Below, in pieces: positions 15,685 through 24,415 of a DNA stretch of 64,000 nucleotides. The number at the start of each line of letters is the position of its first letter. The stretch's first letter is position 1. This DNA is from Candidatus Poribacteria bacterium (GTDB lineage Bacteria; Poribacteria; WGA-4E; WGA-3G): the NCBI GenBank assembly GCA_012267415.1, contig JAAXGN010000036.1, positions 150,037 through 214,036 on the forward strand. Direction: 5' to 3'. The notes beneath the pieces were generated by a model, which was given only the letters and a program-made list of their open reading frames with translations, had not been told where the DNA came from and did not search any database. A program made the position numbers and the translations under genes.

Positions 15685-17061
15685 ATGTCGTCATTACTCT
15701 CAAATAAAAAACATCGGAGATTTACGGATAGGCTTGTTAGAACATGCCTTTTGATAGCGTTCTACCTGTTGAATCTGATGCTCGTTGATGTGTCTTGTGC
15801 ATTGGATTGGAATGATTTTCTTGGTCCAGACAGAAATGGAAAATCACAAGAAAAGATTAACATCGTTCCGTGGGAAAAATCTGGACCAAAGATTGTCTGG
15901 GTCAGGGAAATTGGGACAAGTTACGGTTCCCCTACAGTCGCGAATGGACGGATATATGTTTTTGCCCGACATGGAGATTTGGCACGACTTAGCTGCCTAC
16001 AGGCAACTACGGGTGATGAAATCTGGAAATACGAGTATGCTACAGATTATGAGGATATGTATGGTTACAACAACGGACCTCGCTGTTGTCCGGTAGTAGA
16101 TGCGGATCGTGTCTATATCTTTGGAGCAGAAGGAGAACTGCACTGTGTCAGTACACATGATGGCGAACGGTTATGGAAAGTAGATACTGCAGAGAGGTTT
16201 AATGTAGTTCAGAACTTCTTCGGTGTTGCCTCAGTACCCGCCGTTGAGGGTGAGTTGCTTATTGTCCAGATTGGCGGGTCTCCACAAGGGACATCAAGAA
16301 ATATCTGGGATTCTGACGGTAACCCAAAACCGGATAGTTCTGGAATCGTTGCATTTAATAAACATACTGGGGAAGTCGTCTATCAGATTGCAGATGAATT
16401 AGCCAGTTATGCGAGTCCCGTATTTGCAGAGATTGATGGGAGACGATGGGGATTTTCATTTCTTCGTGGTGGATTGGTAGGTTTTGAACCGAAGTCTGGT
16501 AAAATAGACTTTCATTATCCGTGGCGAAGTCCAAAAATTGAATCGGTGAACGCTTCCTCACCTGTTATGATAGGTGATCTTGTTTTCATCAGTGAATCCT
16601 ACGGTACCGGCAGTTCTGTCATACAGGTTCGACCGGGTGGATATGATGTGATCTGGCGGGACAAAGCAAATTCTCGCAATATGTCAATGGCGTTACATTG
16701 GAACACGGCAATACACCATGAAGGTTTTCTTTATGGAAACAGTGGAAGACATTCTGGCGGTGCAGATATTAGATGCGTGGAGGTAAAGAGTGGTAAGATC
16801 ATGTGGCGTAAACGTGTAAATGAACGCGCATCTCTGCTCTGGGTGAACGGCTACTTCATATATCTTGGAGAGTATGGTAGATTGATGTTATTGAAATGCA
16901 CTCCCGAAAAACCTGTGATAGTCTCTCAAACCGTAGTGAAAGACGAGAATGGTAAACAGTTGATCAGTTATCCCGCTTGGGCAGCACCTGTTTTATCCGA
17001 TGGGTATCTCTATATTCGTGGGAAAAATCGCCTTATTTGTTTTGATTTGAAGTCAGATTGA
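15685..17061 (+). CDS. Exported PQQ-like beta-propeller protein
   Basis: I start at the ATG 15685, because a longer frame from 15544 would translate a dispersed repeat. The 458-residue product has a basic N-terminus and a hydrophobic signal (CLLIAFYLLNLMLVDVSCA) with likely cleavage after SCA. The mature protein begins DWNDFLGPDRNGKS, the usual opening of secreted PQQ-binding-like propellers of planctomycete and poribacterial type. Blade repeats follow (GRIYVFARHGDLARLSCL, GDEIWKYEY, GERLWKVDTA, HTGEVVYQI). Without a classical PQQ dehydrogenase active site, it is more likely a binding or scaffold protein than a dehydrogenase. No strong ribosome-binding site precedes the ATG. Confidence 0.8.
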   Translation: MSSLLSNKKHRRFTDRLVRTCLLIAFYLLNLMLVDVSCALDWNDFLGPDRNGKSQEKINIVPWEKSGPKIVWVREIGTSYGSPTVANGRIYVFARHGDLARLSCLQATTGDEIWKYEYATDYEDMYGYNNGPRCCPVVDADRVYIFGAEGELHCVSTHDGERLWKVDTAERFNVVQNFFGVASVPAVEGELLIVQIGGSPQGTSRNIWDSDGNPKPDSSGIVAFNKHTGEVVYQIADELASYASPVFAEIDGRRWGFSFLRGGLVGFEPKSGKIDFHYPWRSPKIESVNASSPVMIGDLVFISESYGTGSSVIQVRPGGYDVIWRDKANSRNMSMALHWNTAIHHEGFLYGNSGRHSGGADIRCVEVKSGKIMWRKRVNERASLLWVNGYFIYLGEYGRLMLLKCTPEKPVIVSQTVVKDENGKQLISYPAWAAPVLSDGYLYIRGKNRLICFDLKSD

Positions 17062-17077
17062 AAGTGAAATAACCTAC

Positions 17078-17168
17078 GGCACAAACTGAAAGTTTGTGCT
17101 ACGAAAAAGACACACAAACTGAAAGTTCGTGCTACGAAAAAGACACACAAACTGAAAGTTCGTGCTAC
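17078..17168 (-). repeat. Three tandem GTAG-foot palindromes (family e, 33-base period)
   Basis: Units at 17079-17102, 17111-17135 and 17144-17168. On the minus strand each starts GTAGCACGAACTTTC or GTAGCACAAACTTTC. Units two and three are identical and share the spacer GAAAAAGA. They lie between convergent genes and may also work as terminators. Confidence 0.9.
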
Positions 17169-17197
17169 GAAAAAGAGGCGTTTCAATTAGAATGGTA

Positions 17198-18109
17198 TTA
17201 CTTAGGATGTTCAGACTGATTTGGTTGAGTTTTCCATCGGTTGTGAATCCACAACCACTGTTCAGGGTGTTTTTTTATGTAACTTTCCAATTCTTTCATA
17301 AGCTGTGCTGTATATAATTCAATGTCCTTCTCAACATCTTCTGATGATTTTAAGTGGATGGGTGGCGATATGTAAACGTGGTGTTTGTCATCCGGTTGAC
17401 GTATGTCTAATGAGAAGAGTATCGGTGCGCCTGTTTTTAATGCAAGGGTTATGGGTGCTCGTGAGGAAGATGCAGGTTTTCCGAAGAATTCAATGAAGAC
17501 ACCTTGATCCCCAGCATTCTGATCAGCAAAGAACCCAACTGCTTCATTGTTCTTTAAGGCTCGTAACGTTGACCGAATAGCGTTTTTTCTCGGTATTATC
17601 TTAAGACCCAAATGTTCGCGAATTTGCCACAGATACGAATTCAATCTGTCATATTTCAGTGGGAATGCAATTGCTTTTGCTTGATTAGGAATAAGGGCAC
17701 CGTAAACCAGAGATAACAGTTCCCAATTCCCAAAGTGTGGCAGAAAGACAATTGCCCCTTTACCGAAAGTTAATACTTCTTTTATATTTTCTGATCCAAA
17801 AACAGTGACCTCATTCCAGATGTTTTTACTGTTCAGTTTTTTGAAACGTAGAAATTCAATGAGGGTTTTGCCGAAATTGACGAAACTACCCATACAGATT
17901 CTTTCTTGTTCCTTTGCATCAATACAATCTCCAAATGCAATCTGTAGGTTTTTGAGTGCAATCTTCCGCCGTTCTTTGAGGGTTCGGTATAGTATCTTTC
18001 CAAGCGTCGATCCGAATAACATTGCTGATTTTTTAGGGATAATACGACAAAACCAACTAAGACATACAACAGCGAGATAGGCAGTTATGTCAGTAAATGT
18101 GTTACGCAT
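17198..18109 (-). CDS. LpxL/HtrB-family lysophospholipid (lipid A) acyltransferase
   Basis: This 303-residue protein has an N-terminal hydrophobic anchor and the family motif HFGNWELL near residue 124, in which His is catalytic and Glu assists. It also contains GFFADQNAGDQGVFIEFFGKPA, whose core FADQN and the F(F/L)GxPA element are typical, and the C-terminal ELESYIKKHPEQWLWIHNRWK (core HPEQWLWIHNRW), a hallmark of HtrB/MsbB enzymes. These enzymes transfer secondary acyl chains to lipid A at the inner face of the inner membrane. Its presence supports a didermic cell with LPS or a related acylated glycolipid. It stands alone on this strand, with no other lipid A gene nearby. Confidence 0.9.
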   Translation of the reverse strand: MRNTFTDITAYLAVVCLSWFCRIIPKKSAMLFGSTLGKILYRTLKERRKIALKNLQIAFGDCIDAKEQERICMGSFVNFGKTLIEFLRFKKLNSKNIWNEVTVFGSENIKEVLTFGKGAIVFLPHFGNWELLSLVYGALIPNQAKAIAFPLKYDRLNSYLWQIREHLGLKIIPRKNAIRSTLRALKNNEAVGFFADQNAGDQGVFIEFFGKPASSSRAPITLALKTGAPILFSLDIRQPDDKHHVYISPPIHLKSSEDVEKDIELYTAQLMKELESYIKKHPEQWLWIHNRWKTQPNQSEHPK

Positions 18110-18207
18110 AAAATTCCTAACGGGGATGAAGTGTATGATTGTATTTGATATTCTTCATAAAGTATACCACACTGGGATTATACTTGCAATTTATGAGATT
18201 GCATAGG

Positions 18208-18552
18208 GTGTGTAAAGATTTTGGCAGAAATGGTCAGAAAAATCCCAAGCACCAGCGGTGCGAAAGGTGTATAGAACATGTGAAAAACAAAATCCCAAGC
18301 ACCAGCGGTGCGAAAGGTATATAGAATATGTGTTTTTAATTTCATGCCATGATATACCTTTCGCCCCTCTGGGGCTTACTCTGGTAATATCAACGTTTTC
18401 TATACACCTTTCGCCCCTCTGGGGCTTGACATTTTACAGAAACCTACTTCTCTCCTTACTCATGTGCTTCTACAAGAACTGGACACATCAGAAACATGTT
18501 TATTACTAAGTTTCATGTTAGAAAGGATGATTATGCCAAAAACTTTACACAC
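18208..18552. mobile_element. GTGTGTAAAG-type MITE, full copy 1
   Basis: Terminal inverted repeats of 20 bases: GTGTGTAAAGATTTTGGCAG at 18208-18227, and its inverse with two mismatches at 18533-18552. Inside are two direct units containing AGCACCAGCGGTGCGAAAGG (near 18246 and 18297), then two inverted units containing CCTTTCGCCCCTCTGGGGC (near 18358 and 18409). Compared with the copy at 22281 it has one extra direct unit. Apparent small frames inside it are repeats, not genes. The sequence is otherwise almost the same as copy 2, so transposition or copying was recent. Confidence 0.85.
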
Positions 18553-18571
18553 TCGCCTGCGGTTTTAGCTC

Positions 18572-18601
18572 TTGATAGAAAACCGTAAACTGTGATAGTA
18601 T
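18572..18601 (+). promoter_or_regulatory. Candidate sigma-70-type promoter for the cupin gene
   Basis: TTGATA at 18572-18577 and TAGTAT at 18596-18601 are separated by 18 bases and would start transcription about 20 bases before the cupin ATG. Inferred from consensus similarity only. Confidence 0.35.
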
Positions 18602-18629
18602 AGCAATAGAAATGAATGGAGGTGCAACA

Positions 18630-18935
18630 ATGGCAGAAACAATTAGAACCGACATAAAAGGAATTGACCGGTTCGTATTTGAAGAAGGCACGGATAGAGG
18701 TAAACTCAGTCTACATATATCAGAAGTGGGACCAGGACAACGCGCCCATCCTCCACATACACACGATGGACAAGAGATTTTCTACGTTTTTTCAGGTGAA
18801 GGCGAAGTTCTGTTCGGAGAACAGACACACAAAGTAAAGGACAACGAAGCAGTTCATGTTGACTGTAGGGTATTACACGGAATTACGAATGTAGGTGAGA
18901 CACCCCTCCGTTACGCAGTAATTATAGCAAAATGA
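18630..18935 (+). CDS. Cupin domain protein
   Basis: The ATG at 18630 is preceded by TGGAGGTG at good spacing; an ATG 18 bases upstream lies before that site. The 101-residue product is a single beta-barrel cupin. Motif 1 is HPPHTHDGQEIFYVFSGEG (His, His, His and Glu as metal ligands) and motif 2 is DCRVLHGITNVG, with one His. Small cupins bind a metal and act as enzymes or sensors on small molecules; nothing in the neighbourhood points to a substrate. It is a single gene downstream of a MITE. Confidence 0.88.
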   Translation: MAETIRTDIKGIDRFVFEEGTDRGKLSLHISEVGPGQRAHPPHTHDGQEIFYVFSGEGEVLFGEQTHKVKDNEAVHVDCRVLHGITNVGETPLRYAVIIAK

Positions 18936-18954
18936 ATAAGCTTAAAAGACTCCA

Positions 18955-19407
18955 TTAGTCTAAAGTGGTGTTTTCCTCAGTCTCTTGAGAATTCTGTTCC
19001 ATCAGCAAACCAGCGATCCCGTAGATACCACCAATGATCAATAGGATACCTATACTGCTTATCCCACGTCTGATCCAAACAGGTGGTAGGAATTGCGATA
19101 TGTCGAACAGGGAAAGCGGTTGTAGCAATCTGGAAAAACCAATATTTACGTAGAAAGCTCCATAAGCAATAAGACACATTTCGCTAAGAAACTGTTGTTT
19201 GATCGGGTTGACAGATAACCTGAAAGGGTTAATAAGGTAATCACCTGAGAAAATCAATATCAATCCAACGACAAAGAATGTAATGAGTGTGCCCATGGGA
19301 TAAGCGGATTGATGTAGGAAGATCGCGAGTAGTATACTGACGCCCCCCAGAATTACGCTTATAATACCCTGAAAAATCTGAACGCTTCTGCTCTGTTCTA
19401 TCATCAA
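18955..19407 (-). CDS. Small integral membrane protein of unknown function
   Basis: The 150-residue product has four predicted membrane segments: IISVILGGVSILLAIFL, MGTLITFFVVGLILIFSG, LIAYGAFYVNIGFSRLL and GISSIGILLIIGGIYGIAGLL. The loops are short, and the C-terminal tail is acidic (QNSQETEENTTLD). I recognise no family. It is convergent to the cupin gene and its 3' end lies only 19 bases from that stop. Consistent hydrophobic pattern and normal codon use suggest it is a real gene. Confidence 0.65.
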   Translation of the reverse strand: MMIEQSRSVQIFQGIISVILGGVSILLAIFLHQSAYPMGTLITFFVVGLILIFSGDYLINPFRLSVNPIKQQFLSEMCLIAYGAFYVNIGFSRLLQPLSLFDISQFLPPVWIRRGISSIGILLIIGGIYGIAGLLMEQNSQETEENTTLD

Positions 19408-19431
19408 AATCTTAAATTATGCTCCATAAGT

Positions 19432-19615
19432 TAACCTAAGTTGCTACCTATAAGTGAAACACCGCCATTAATAAAAAAATGCTGATAATTAGCCAATATT
19501 TGTAGCACGGGGAATGCCATTAAGGTGTTCATACCGTTGATTTCACTGCCAGTTTGCGCCCCTTATAGCACAATCTGCCAGATTGTGCTACATAGATAGC
19601 AACTTGGGTAAGTTA
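19432..19615. repeat. Short element with inverted ends and a family f GTAG palindrome
   Basis: The left end is TAACCTAAGTTGCTACCTA; the right end, inverted, is TAACTTACCCAAGTTGCTA, so the two form imperfect inverted repeats around 184 bases. A GTAG-foot palindrome sits at 19568-19591 (minus strand GTAGCACAATCTGGC). Its right part, with the motif TAGCAACTTGGG, recurs at 24123-24160 and 63869-63916. The right end supplies the stop codon of the outer-membrane pseudogene. Confidence 0.65.
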
Positions 19616-20710
19616 AAAGAAATACATAGCAGTTAGTGAGAGCAGTGGTCCAAATCTGAAGGCATCGCTCTCTTCATAGTTCGTACCCGCAAGTGCAGTT
19701 TCGTCATCATACAGTGTCTTCTGATGTAAGGGTAACATCAGTGCAATAGAGAGCGGGATGTTCAGCGGTGTAGAAATCGTAGAGCTGAGTGATGCCATCC
19801 CAAAAGTCAGACCCGTATTTTTGTCGATTTCACCCTCCCAATATGCATAGGTTTGATAAAAACCGAGATAGCCTGCTTGAAATGCAAGCCAATCATTCAA
19901 TCTGTAATTCAGTCCAACTGTATAGGTCAGTTCCCTGGACCCGCGATATGTCTTATCGTTCTCATAAAAGGGAAACTTTACGCGGAGACTTGTGTAGGTA
20001 GCTAAACCTTTATAGAACGGAAATCTATAGTATAGATCACCCACAGGATTGAACGTGCCTGTACCGAATTGGATATGTTGATGTTCAAGTCCTTGTTCTC
20101 CAAGGGGCCAAGGATTTTCTTCTGTTCTCCCAAATGGAATCGTTGAACCGATACGCCACATCAGAAAGTCGTTCTCTTCAAAGATCCCTTGCATATAATT
20201 TCCAACAAAGATGTCCGCATCAGCAAGTCCAGTATAGGTCTCGTTACGATGATGGATATAGCCATTAAGTTTGATTGCTTGCCATTGTTCCTCAGTGACA
20301 GGATCGATTTTCTCTACACTCGCTTCCTGTATCTTGGTTTCATAAGGGAGGTTAACATCCAATATCCACCGAGGCGTAAAGTAATATTTGATTCCGATAT
20401 CAGTACGATATATGTTTAGATTAACGCGATGTCGATGCTCAGGCACTTTCTGTACCACTTGTTCAGCATCAGGGAATATTCCCTCGTCCTCAAAGTGACC
20501 GCCTTTTGCATCAAACCATCGCATCGTGCTAATTGACACCTGGAATTTCTTATTTTCTGAAGCCAGACTGACTTCACCTATCCCGCTGCGTGGGATTGCG
20601 GGATTGCTTCACGCACCTCAACTTTCTTGTGCAAAAACATTATAGACCCATCCAGAAAGTAGAAGATGTAAAGACAGTATCAGTGCGGTGGTGAATATTC
20701 TGTATTTCAT
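19613..20710 (-). pseudogene. Outer-membrane beta-barrel protein broken between signal peptide and mature part
   Basis: From the ATG at 20710 a clear signal peptide is encoded (TTALILSLHLLLSGW, ending VFAQES) but two TGA codons follow at once. The continuation KKVEVREAIP lies in another frame, and the rest of the protein (IGEVSLASENKKF onward, about 320 residues) in the original one. An exact 8-base tandem duplication, GGGATTGC twice at 20592-20607, accounts for one of the two frame changes; a one- or two-base indel near the signal cleavage site would account for the other. The body has alternating aromatic beta strands (YRTDIGIKYYFTPRWILD, YTVGLNYRLNDWLAFQAGY) and ends in aromatic residues (LTAMYFF), the typical end of an outer-membrane barrel. 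A GTG at 20539 could give an unexported fragment. Confidence 0.75.
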
Positions 20711-20859
20711 ATTTTTATTTCAGCGGTTTGTTATTTGCTTTATCCCTTAGATGTTTTGCACAATACCTTCGCCAAAAATAGATTTTCTGTTAAATTGCCT
20801 GTATGTTGTAGTACAATAGGCGTCAACTTAAGGAAATTAAACTGTTATTGGTGTGTCTT

Positions 20860-21027
20860 TAGTCCCGTAGGGACGCTATGTTTATAGAAAAACGTTATCC
20901 TAACTCTCTTCAGTCCCGTAGGGACGATATGTGTATATTAGACGCACAAGATAAACATATCGTCCCTACGGGACTAAAGAAGTGTTGGTCAATCTTGTTC
21001 TATAAACATATCGTCCCTACGGGACTG
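20860..21027. repeat. Four AGTCCC...GGGACG palindromes, two direct then two inverted
   Basis: Units near 20861-20888 and 20911-20937 read AGTCCCGTAGGGACG followed by ATATG and, in the first, TTTATAGAA. Units near 20950-20976 and 21001-21027 are in the opposite orientation, so the cluster is a large interrupted inverted repeat. The rest of the gap 20711-21224 has no gene that I can support. Confidence 0.88.
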
Positions 21028-21224
21028 AAGAGTGGACACTCCCAATCACAATGCACATTAATGATAATTAAAAACACTTCAGCAAAAACCTGAAGCTATT
21101 TCTATTCCTGTAAATCTTCAATATCACAGATCAATGGTAGATCAACACTATATGCTCATTTAACTGAAACATTCAAAAATGGTGAAGGTATTATTGCAAT
21201 AAATGTTTTTATTTTATTTTTCGA

Positions 21225-22160
21225 TTAATCAGATTCAAGGTTTAACCAAGCCATTTCTTCATTGGATAGTTTGAGGTTTAGTGCTCCAAGTGAAGAATGC
21301 AGCTCTTCTAAGTTTGCAGGTCCTATAATTGGAAATATTGGAAAAGGGAGATGAAGGCAATAAGCAAGTGAAACTTGAATGGCAGAATATCCGTATTTTG
21401 ACCCCAACTTTTTCGCCCGTTCAAATCTTTCAAAGTTTTCATCGTTGTAATAGACACGGACCATATTACTGTCCTTTCGGTTTTCAGGTGTAAATGCGCC
21501 ACTAAAGAAACCGCGTGCCTGTGAAGACCACGGCATCAGTGGAAACCGCGTCTCTTTATGCCACTGACGTGCCATTTCATCAACATTGACACAGCCACCC
21601 CATATCGGTTCTATAGGCACTGCAAGGCTTATGTTGTTACTACATGCGACAAAACCGTGTAGTCCGTTTTCTAACGCATATCTGTTCGCTTCATCAATCC
21701 GTGCGGGTTCCCAGTTTGACGCTGCGATCCAGCGGATACGTCCTGCATTAATCTCCTCGTTTAGGTAATCAATAATTGTGCTTACTTGGATAGATGTGTC
21801 ATCTCTATGCAGCATATAAAGGTCAATGTAATCGGTGTTAAGTCGTGTAAGGTTTACATCAAGGTCTTGCTTTACATACTCAGGAGCAACTCTATTGGGA
21901 ATGCCGCCATAAGGGTGCCCACCTTTGTCTATTAGAAAGACATCATTTCGGTTTTTTCGTTCTTGCATCCATTGTCCGATTACCCTTTCACTATTGCCGC
22001 CGCCGTAGATATGTGCGGTATCAAGTGCATTTCCACCTTCCTCAAAGAAGGTATCAAGCATCTTAGTGCTATGGTGATATGTGTCAGGTGAATACATCAT
22101 AGTACCCAGAATCAACTGTGATATTTCTTTATCGACTCCGGGTATCTTCATAAGATTCAT
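21225..22160 (-). CDS. Aldo/keto reductase
   Basis: The 311-residue protein is a NAD(P)H-dependent TIM-barrel oxidoreductase. The catalytic tetrad is visible: Asp and Tyr in ALDTAHIYGGGNSE (near residues 47-53), Lys in FLIDKGGHPYGG and His in DLYMLHRDD. The C-terminal cofactor-binding segment is present as FPIFPIIGPANLEELHSSL. The start is supported by AAGGAAGAG 8 bases upstream. Members of this subgroup (similar to YdhF/Tas-like reductases) reduce sugar ketones or aldehydes. It is transcribed alone, with repeats on both sides. Confidence 0.9.
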   Translation of the reverse strand: MNLMKIPGVDKEISQLILGTMMYSPDTYHHSTKMLDTFFEEGGNALDTAHIYGGGNSERVIGQWMQERKNRNDVFLIDKGGHPYGGIPNRVAPEYVKQDLDVNLTRLNTDYIDLYMLHRDDTSIQVSTIIDYLNEEINAGRIRWIAASNWEPARIDEANRYALENGLHGFVACSNNISLAVPIEPIWGGCVNVDEMARQWHKETRFPLMPWSSQARGFFSGAFTPENRKDSNMVRVYYNDENFERFERAKKLGSKYGYSAIQVSLAYCLHLPFPIFPIIGPANLEELHSSLGALNLKLSNEEMAWLNLESD

Positions 22161-22280
22161 ATAGTCTCTTCCTTCTTTCAGGTTATTATGTGACCAGGCA
22201 TGGGGCCAATCTTACCAATCTGACATGCTTAGATTATATCACATTTCTATGCTAATTTCAATGCAAAATTTCGGTTTGTG

Positions 22281-22603
22281 GTGTGTAAAGATTTTGGCAG
22301 AAATGGTCAGAAAAATCGTGTAGGTTCTACGTGTGAACGACACAATCCCAAGCACCAGCGGTGCGAAAGGTATATAGAATATGTGTTTTAATTTCGTGGC
22401 ATGATATACCTTTCGCCCCTCTGGGGCTTACTCTGGTAATATCAACGTTTTCTATACACCTTTCGCCCCTCTGGGGCTTGACATTTTACAGAAACCTACT
22501 TCTCTCCTTACTCATGTGCTTCTACAAAAACTGTACACATTAGAAATATGTGTATTACTGAGTTTCATGTTAGAAGGGTGATTCTGCCAAAAACTTTACA
22601 CAC
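22281..22603. mobile_element. GTGTGTAAAG-type MITE, full copy 2
   Basis: Inverted ends at 22281-22300 and 22584-22603 match over 20 bases with one mismatch. It is nearly identical to copy 1 at 18208, but has one, not two, of the AGCACCAGCGGTGCG units, and then two CCTTTCGCCCCTCTGGGGC units in the opposite orientation. No coding capacity. Confidence 0.87.
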
Positions 22604-22671
22604 CCTTGTGACAGGCATGGCTCTGCAAAGGCGCGTTCTTCCGTGAGCGCGCTTTTGCTTGTGTGTGGTCT

Positions 22672-22707
22672 AAAAAAGATACTGACCTACGTGGTGTAGG
22701 TCAGTAT
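22672..22707 (-). terminator. Rho-independent terminator of the Ig-repeat lipoprotein gene
   Basis: On the minus strand a perfect 12-base stem, ATACTGACCTAC with GTAGGTCAGTAT, and a 5-base loop is followed by C and six T residues. It ends 19 bases after the stop codon. A further GC-rich hairpin, GCAAAGGCGCG with CGCGCTTTTGC, lies at 22625-22650. Confidence 0.88.
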
Positions 22708-22725
22708 TGGTTGAAAGATTCATTG

Positions 22726-23943
22726 TTAGGCGGCGATGCTGACATTGCCTGCTCTGATGGACTCTCGGAGGAGCTCTATGAGCTCTTCGTCTGAGGCGTC
22801 CGGGTTGGCAATTTGGAGCAACAGGTACTCCATGCCGATGCCGTGGACTTGCCACCTGATGCTGAGGAGCTTTTTGTCTTCCGGTTTCTCCTCTAAGTAC
22901 ACATCGTGTACCAGTGATACGGCGAAGCTGTAGGAATGTCCGTATGCCTCGGCATAGTATTGTTTTACCAATGCTTCGTTGCCAAGATCACCGCTGTAAG
23001 CAAGTATCCACGTTTTGTGTTTATATTCCGCGAACCTCTGAAAGGTTTCCTGTCCCACGTCCGTCTCCATATCAAATAGAGACCCATATTGTGAGATGAT
23101 ATGGTTGTACTTGAACTTGAAAGTTTTTATTTCTTTTTTCGTTGCAGTGCTGTCATCGTAGCCAAGCACACTGACAATGATGTCCAGCTGGATGCGCTCC
23201 GCCTCCGTTGTGGGGATGATGCCATGCCCTGGTGTCGGCTGCGTGTGCTCAAATGAGCTCTCGTCCTCAGCGATGCCTTTTGCGGTTGCTCTGACGGCCA
23301 CGCTGCCGGCGGTAATCTTTGCTGCCTCAGCGGCGGGTACTATCACCGACCATGCGCCTTTGCTGTCTGTAGTGGTCTTCACGGTGACGGCTTCATCGCC
23401 TAGTACGACAGTCACCTCTTCCCCTTCGGGTATGGCGGTGCTGGTCCCGGAGACGGTAACGGATCCGTCGTCCGCTTGCATTACGGTGTCAATTGTTACT
23501 GTTGGTGTTGATGACGGTGTATGTTCAAATGAGCTTGTGTCTGCTGCCTTGCCGGATGCTGCTTTGACCGTTGTTGTTCCCGCGGTAAGACTTGCTGCCT
23601 TTGCGGCGGGTACTGTTACTGACCAGGCACCTGTTGCATCGGTAGTAGCGGTTGCGGTGGTCATATCACCGAGGGTGATCGTTACCTTTTCTCCCGCGGA
23701 CAGATTGGCACTGGTACCGGAGACGGTGATTGATCCGTCGTCCGCTGGCAATATGGTGTTGATTGTTAGTGTTGGTGTTTTAGGGTTCTGTTCTTCCGGT
23801 TCTGGCGTTGGACTGTCAACTACCGGACCGACCATGTTCATGCCCTCGTCACATCCTGTGACTATCAGGGATGTTACCAGTACTGTTATCCACATTGCAG
23901 TCGTGAAGACTGCAATGATGCTTCTTTTCGCTTCTTTCTGCAC
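22726..23943 (-). CDS. Lipoprotein with two Ig-like repeats and an unknown C-terminal domain
   Basis: I chose the GTG at 23943, with AAGGAG 10 bases upstream; a longer frame from 24069 runs through repeat sequence. The 405-residue product has a signal with lipobox VTSLIVTGCDE. A Pro/Glu linker leads to two bacterial Ig-like repeats (about residues 55-140 and 143-230), each with the pattern ADDGSxTVSGTS, then GxWSVxVPAA and SSFEHT at the end. The C-terminal 165 residues are helical and have no match that I know. The gene is visibly richer in G and C than its neighbours, and it is followed by a textbook terminator. These signs suggest acquisition by transfer. It is probably surface exposed; a role in adhesion is only a guess. 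Confidence 0.8.
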   Translation of the reverse strand: MQKEAKRSIIAVFTTAMWITVLVTSLIVTGCDEGMNMVGPVVDSPTPEPEEQNPKTPTLTINTILPADDGSITVSGTSANLSAGEKVTITLGDMTTATATTDATGAWSVTVPAAKAASLTAGTTTVKAASGKAADTSSFEHTPSSTPTVTIDTVMQADDGSVTVSGTSTAIPEGEEVTVVLGDEAVTVKTTTDSKGAWSVIVPAAEAAKITAGSVAVRATAKGIAEDESSFEHTQPTPGHGIIPTTEAERIQLDIIVSVLGYDDSTATKKEIKTFKFKYNHIISQYGSLFDMETDVGQETFQRFAEYKHKTWILAYSGDLGNEALVKQYYAEAYGHSYSFAVSLVHDVYLEEKPEDKKLLSIRWQVHGIGMEYLLLQIANPDASDEELIELLRESIRAGNVSIAA

Positions 23944-23966
23944 TACTACTATGCTCCTTTTTGAGT

Positions 23967-24083
23967 TATACCAAATTAACAGGATATATCTCGTTTTATT
24001 GATGATCGGCAGAATGCGCTTTTGGCATTCTGCATTGATAAGGATATCGCACCTACCGCTCTGGATCACGTTAATCTGGTATA
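23967..24083. repeat. Short element with 14-base inverted ends
   Basis: TATACCAAATTAAC at 23967-23980 is repeated inverted at 24070-24083 with one mismatch. Inside lie a hairpin AGAATGC...GCATTCT (24012-24032) and GATATCGCACCTACC. It sits just upstream of the ribosome-binding site of the lipoprotein gene and could influence its expression. Confidence 0.6.
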
Positions 24084-24122
24084 CAAGTCCTCAAGTGGTG
24101 TGTATGGTTTAGATGACAACTT

Positions 24123-24160
24123 AGATTGTGCTACTTATGTAGCAACTTGGGTTATAATAG
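24123..24160. repeat. Partial family f element (AGATTGTGCTAC / TAGCAACTTGGG)
   Basis: AGATTGTGCTAC and TAGCAACTTGGGTTATAAT match the right side of the element at 19432-19615 and the sequence at 63869-63916. The left half of the palindrome is missing. Confidence 0.6.
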
Positions 24161-24200
24161 CATATACAGTTATATTTAGGCAACTATATTTTTTTGTCGG

Positions 24201-24395
24201 GTATGGAAGGTTTTTGGCAGAAATGGTCCAGACGTGTGTGTTTAATCTCGTAGCATGATATACCTTTCGCCCCTCTGGGGCTTACTATGGTAATATCAAC
24301 GTTTTCTATACACCTTTCGCCCCTCTGGGGCTTGACATTTGCAGAAACCTAACGCCTCTCCTTACTCATCTGTTTCTACAAGAACTTTACACATC
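24201..24395. mobile_element. GTGTGTAAAG-type MITE, decayed copy 3
   Basis: The left end is degenerate (GTATGGAAGGTTTTTGGCAG). The two CCTTTCGCCCCTCTGGGGC units of the full copies remain (near 24262 and 24314), but the direct AGCACC unit and the true right end are lost; only AGAACTTTACACAT remains. Confidence 0.75.
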
Positions 24396-24415
24396 CGAAA
24401 GATGTTCATTTTCAC

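Noticed and set aside
18139..18509. Small plus-strand frames inside the GTGTGTAAAG MITE
   Set aside because: They are made of the repeat units themselves and recur only with the MITE copies, so there is no sign of protein selection.
23177..24112. 311-codon open frame on the plus strand
   Set aside because: It is antisense to the Ig-repeat lipoprotein, with Ala/Val/Thr-rich content produced by the repeats of the real gene, and continues through intergenic repeats.
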